64,000 bases of DNA from Mangrovicoccus sp. HB161399 (GTDB lineage Bacteria; Pseudomonadota; Alphaproteobacteria; Rhodobacterales; Rhodobacteraceae): the NCBI RefSeq assembly GCF_013184745.1, contig NZ_JAATVU010000002.1, positions 33,902 through 97,901 of the forward strand. Reading direction: 5' to 3'. Position 1 is the stretch's first letter; each line of letters starts with the position of its first letter. Positions 61,699 through 64,000 of the stretch are shown here, piece after piece. The notes beneath the pieces were generated by a model. It saw nothing but the letters and a program-made list of their open reading frames with translations. It was not told the DNA's origin and did no database searches. Made by a program: the position numbers and the translations under genes.

Positions 61699-61995
61699 TC
61701 AGAGACCGGTGGATACGTCGATCGTGTTGCCCTCTTCGAGGGTCACATAGGCCTTCTTGACGTCCTTGCGCTTGCCCAGCATGCCGCGGAAGCGCTTGAC
61801 CTTGCCCTTGGTGATGGTCGTGTTCACGGCCTTCACCTTGACGCCGAAGAGGTTCTCGACAGCTTCCTTGACCTGCGGCTTAGTCGCGTCGATGTGGACT
61901 TCGAACACGACTGCGTTGGCCTCGGAGGCCATGGTGGCCTTCTCGGTGATGATCGGACGACGGACGATGTCGTAATGTTCCGGCTTCACGCTCAT
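61699..61995 (-). CDS. rplW: 50S ribosomal protein L23
   Basis: The 98-residue protein shows [40 protein letters not shown] and the loop [21 protein letters not shown]23 lies at the exit tunnel and binds trigger factor and SRP. It overlaps rplD by four bases. A strong terminator follows, unusual at this place in the S10 operon. Confidence 0.98.
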   Translation of the reverse strand: MSVKPEHYDIVRRPIITEKATMASEANAVVFEVHIDATKPQVKEAVENLFGVKVKAVNTTITKGKVKRFRGMLGKRKDVKKAYVTLEEGNTIDVSTGL

Positions 61996-62612
61996 TTCAG
62001 GCGAGCCTCCAGAGCTTCGAGTCCTGCCTTCGTGACGACCAGGGTGTCACGCTTCAGGATATCGTACACGTTGGCGCCCTGGCTCGGCAGAACATCGACA
62101 CCTTCGATGTTGGCCGCGGCCTTGGCGAAGTTCTCGTTGACTGCCGCACCGTCGATGATCAGCGCACGCTTCCAGCCGAGGTTCTTGACGGCAGCTGCAA
62201 GCAGCTTGGTCTTTGCTTCGGCGAGGTTGGCGTCCTCGATCACGATCAGTTCGCCTGCCTTCTGCTTCGCGCTCAGCGCGTGCTTCAGGCCGAGCTTGCG
62301 GAATTTCTTCGGCAAGTCGTGGGCGTGGCTGCGCGGGGTCGGACCCTTGTAGATGCCGCCGCCGCGGAAGATCGGTGCGTTGCGGTCGCCGTGACGGGCG
62401 CCGCCAGAGCCTTTCTGGCGCACGATCTTCTTGGTCGAGTAGCTGGTCTCGGACCGGGTCTTCACCTTGTGGGTGCCCTGCTGCATGCGCGCACGCTGCC
62501 AGCGGACCACGCGGTGCAGGATGTCCGCACGCGGCTCCAGGCCGAAGATGTCGTCGTTCAGATCGACTTCGCCGGCTTCACCAGCGTCGAGCTTGATAAC
62601 GGGAGCTTTCAT
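61992..62612 (-). CDS. rplD: 50S ribosomal protein L4
   Basis: The 206-residue protein has [20 protein letters not shown], the tunnel-loop [20 protein letters not shown] and [21 protein letters not shown]4 is also the autoregulator of the S10 operon in E. coli; whether it does so here is not shown by the sequence. One-base overlap with rplC and four-base overlap with rplW indicate coupling. Confidence 0.98.
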   Translation of the reverse strand: MKAPVIKLDAGEAGEVDLNDDIFGLEPRADILHRVVRWQRARMQQGTHKVKTRSETSYSTKKIVRQKGSGGARHGDRNAPIFRGGGIYKGPTPRSHAHDLPKKFRKLGLKHALSAKQKAGELIVIEDANLAEAKTKLLAAAVKNLGWKRALIIDGAAVNENFAKAAANIEGVDVLPSQGANVYDILKRDTLVVTKAGLEALEARLK

Positions 62613-63343
62613 TATTCATTCCCTCCTTCGGCCGGAGCCTCGGCGGGGGCCTCAGCGGCCACAGCTTCCGCAGCTTTCAGAGCGGCCGGGAACGGCACGC
62701 CTTCCGGCAGCTTCTTCTTGACGGCGTCCTTGACGGTGACCCAGCCACCCTTGGAGCCCGGGACGGCGCCCTTGACCATGATCAGGCCACGGTCGGCGTC
62801 GGTGCGGACGACTTCCAGGTTCTGGGTGGTGACACGGGCAGCACCCATGTGACCGGCCATCTTCTTGCCCTTGAACACCTTGCCCGGGTCCTGGCACTGG
62901 CCGGTGGAACCGTGCGAACGGTGCGAGATCGACACGCCGTGCGATGCGCGCAGGCCGCCGAAGTTGTGCCGCTTCATGGCACCGGCGAAGCCCTTACCGA
63001 TCGAGGTGCCCGAGACGTCGACCTTCTGGCCGGCAACATAGTGCTCGGCAGAGATCTCGGCCCCGATCTCGATCAGGTTCTCGGGATCGACGCGGAATTC
63101 GACCAGCTTGCGCTTCGGAGCAACCGAAGCAGCCGCGAAATGGCCGCGCATGGCCTTGGAGACGCGCTTGGCCTTTGCAGTGCCGGCGCCGAGCTGGACT
63201 GCAGAGTAGCCGTCCTTGTCGGCGGTGCGCTGAGCAACCACCTGCAGGGCGTCGAGCTGAAGCACGGTCACCGGGATCTGGCGGCCGTCTTCCATGAACA
63301 GGCGGGTCATGCCCACCTTCTTGGCGATAATTCCGGAGCGCAT
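62612..63343 (-). CDS. rplC: 50S ribosomal protein L3
   Basis: The 243-residue protein starts [20 protein letters not shown] and includes the methylated-Gln loop region [20 protein letters not shown] and [20 protein letters not shown]. It ends in an Ala/Glu-rich tail ([15 protein letters not shown]) longer than in E. coli. L3 binds 23S rRNA early and reaches the peptidyl transferase centre. It follows rpsJ by 15 bases. Confidence 0.98.
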   Translation of the reverse strand: MRSGIIAKKVGMTRLFMEDGRQIPVTVLQLDALQVVAQRTADKDGYSAVQLGAGTAKAKRVSKAMRGHFAAASVAPKRKLVEFRVDPENLIEIGAEISAEHYVAGQKVDVSGTSIGKGFAGAMKRHNFGGLRASHGVSISHRSHGSTGQCQDPGKVFKGKKMAGHMGAARVTTQNLEVVRTDADRGLIMVKGAVPGSKGGWVTVKDAVKKKLPEGVPFPAALKAAEAVAAEAPAEAPAEGGNE

Positions 63344-63358
63344 AGTCCTATACCCTCC

Positions 63359-63667
63359 TTACACCTTGATCTCGACGTCGACGCCGGCAGCCAGGTCGAG
63401 CTTCATCAGCGCGTCCACGGTCTGGGGAGTCGGATCGACGATATCGAGCAGGCGCTTGTGCGTGCGGATCTCGAACTGGTCGCGCGACTTCTTGTCGACG
63501 TGCGGACCGCGGAGAACCGTGAATTTCTCGATCTTGTTCGGCAGCGGGATGGGCCCGCGCACCTGTGCGCCCGTGCGCTTGGCGGTATTGACGATTTCCT
63601 GGGTGCTGGCGTCCAGAACCCGGTAGTCAAACGCCTTCAGCCGGATGCGAATGTTTTGGCTTTGCAT
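63359..63667 (-). CDS. rpsJ: 30S ribosomal protein S10
   Basis: The 102-residue protein reads [20 protein letters not shown], then [20 protein letters not shown] and [21 protein letters not shown]10 (NusE) is in the small subunit and also takes part in antitermination with NusB. It is the first gene of the S10 operon; a 204-base gap with the tuf terminator lies upstream. Confidence 0.98.
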   Translation of the reverse strand: MQSQNIRIRLKAFDYRVLDASTQEIVNTAKRTGAQVRGPIPLPNKIEKFTVLRGPHVDKKSRDQFEIRTHKRLLDIVDPTPQTVDALMKLDLAAGVDVEIKV

Positions 63668-63821
63668 CGTTATCTGCTTTCGCGGCTTAGGAAACGAGAG
63701 GTGGAGCGCACGTCATTATGCGCCCCACATGCATTCCCGAAGGTCTTGGGGGTCGCGCCTTCTGGCGCGAAACGGACAGATTCGCAAGGGGGTTTCTCCC
63801 CTTTCGAAGCCGTCCGGTCTT

Positions 63822-63857
63822 AAAAAGCAAGGATGCGGAGCCGAAGCCCCGCATCCC
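63822..63857 (-). terminator. Terminator of tuf
   Basis: Minus strand GGATGCGGGGC, loop TTCG, GCTCCGCATCC (one mismatch), followed by TTGCTTTTT, 15 bases after the tuf stop. Confidence 0.88.
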
Positions 63858-63871
63858 GTATGGATCGCCGA

Positions 63872-64000
63872 TTACTCGATGATCTTGGAGACGACGCCTG
63901 CGCCGACGGTGCGGCCGCCTTCGCGGATGGCGAAGCGCAGCTTCTCTTCCATCGCGATCGGAGCGATCAGCTCGACCGTGAACTTCAGGTTGTCGCCCGG
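63872..64000 (-). CDS. tuf: Elongation factor Tu, C-terminal end (cut by window edge)
   Basis: Only the last 42 residues are in the window: [20 protein letters not shown], then [20 protein letters not shown] and IE. This is domain 3 of EF-Tu, unmistakable from the [11 protein letters not shown] end. EF-Tu carries aminoacyl-tRNA to the ribosome. Position upstream of rpsJ is the usual tufA place in the str-S10 region. The gene continues beyond position 64000. Confidence 0.97.
   Translation of the reverse strand, partial: PGDNLKFTVELIAPIAMEEKLRFAIREGGRTVGAGVVSKIIE

Overview
The window is GC-rich chromosomal DNA from an alphaproteobacterium, most probably a member of the Rhodobacteraceae. Pointers are the neighbourhood NDUFA12 - mlaD - DUF2155 - aat - accBC, a phosphatidylcholine synthase, a TRAP transporter, two VPLPA-CTERM proteins and the S10 ribosomal cluster next to tuf. 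The genus cannot be fixed from the sequence alone.

Layout. 0-10.9 kb is core metabolism: arsC-like reductase, AMP nucleosidase, HU, N-formylglutamate amidohydrolase, tRNA-Val(GAC), rpmJ, a complex I accessory subunit, MlaD, DUF2155, aat, a PreT/GltD-like flavoprotein, accB-accC and a succinate-semialdehyde dehydrogenase. 10.9-14.9 kb has no intact gene. It contains a heavily mutated IS21-family element in which istA and istB can still be followed from end to end. 14.9-24.8 kb is intact again: MORN-repeat protein, MarR-GNAT regulator, Pcs, NadE, TetR, a P-loop kinase-like protein, a Tat-exported metallo-beta-lactamase-fold protein, a metallopeptidase and GltX. 24.8-27.3 kb is a second gene-free stretch. 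It holds an IS903-group (IS5 family) element with recognisable inverted repeats and an 8/9-matching target duplication. Its dead transposase gene is swollen from about 1.03 kb to 1.76 kb by about twelve short, mostly palindromic inserts. 27.3-32.6 kb is a small exported dioxygenase-like gene, a ferric-reductase-like membrane gene, a low-molecular-weight phosphatase and a sulfotransferase, with a further 2 kb of gene-free DNA. 32.6-46.7 kb is a pyruvate/lactate block. 47-55.5 kb has paired VPLPA-CTERM proteins, an aldehyde dehydrogenase and a 1707-residue PAS9-GGDEF-EAL protein. 55.6-58 kb has an LLM flavoprotein and a putative 2OG-Fe(II) oxygenase. 58-64 kb is part of the S10 ribosomal operon and the end of tuf.

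How genes work together. A divergent GntR regulator faces a TRAP receptor gene, a fused DctQM permease and a membrane D-lactate dehydrogenase. The next operon is aceE-aceF-lpdA. The arrangement suggests uptake of a hydroxy- or keto-acid, oxidation to pyruvate and conversion to acetyl-CoA; the substrate is inferred. AccB-AccC then belong to fatty-acid synthesis from acetyl-CoA. The ribosomal cluster is divided by strong terminators after rplW and after rplP, with an unrecognised gene between rplW and rplB.

The most unusual signal is the set of short palindromic inserts (often with a core like CTCGGACCGATGGCG) within the dead IS903-group transposase. Removing them in thought restores nearly the whole transposase and the normal length of the element. 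This is read by eye from protein-level alignment with remembered family sequences and needs a computed alignment.
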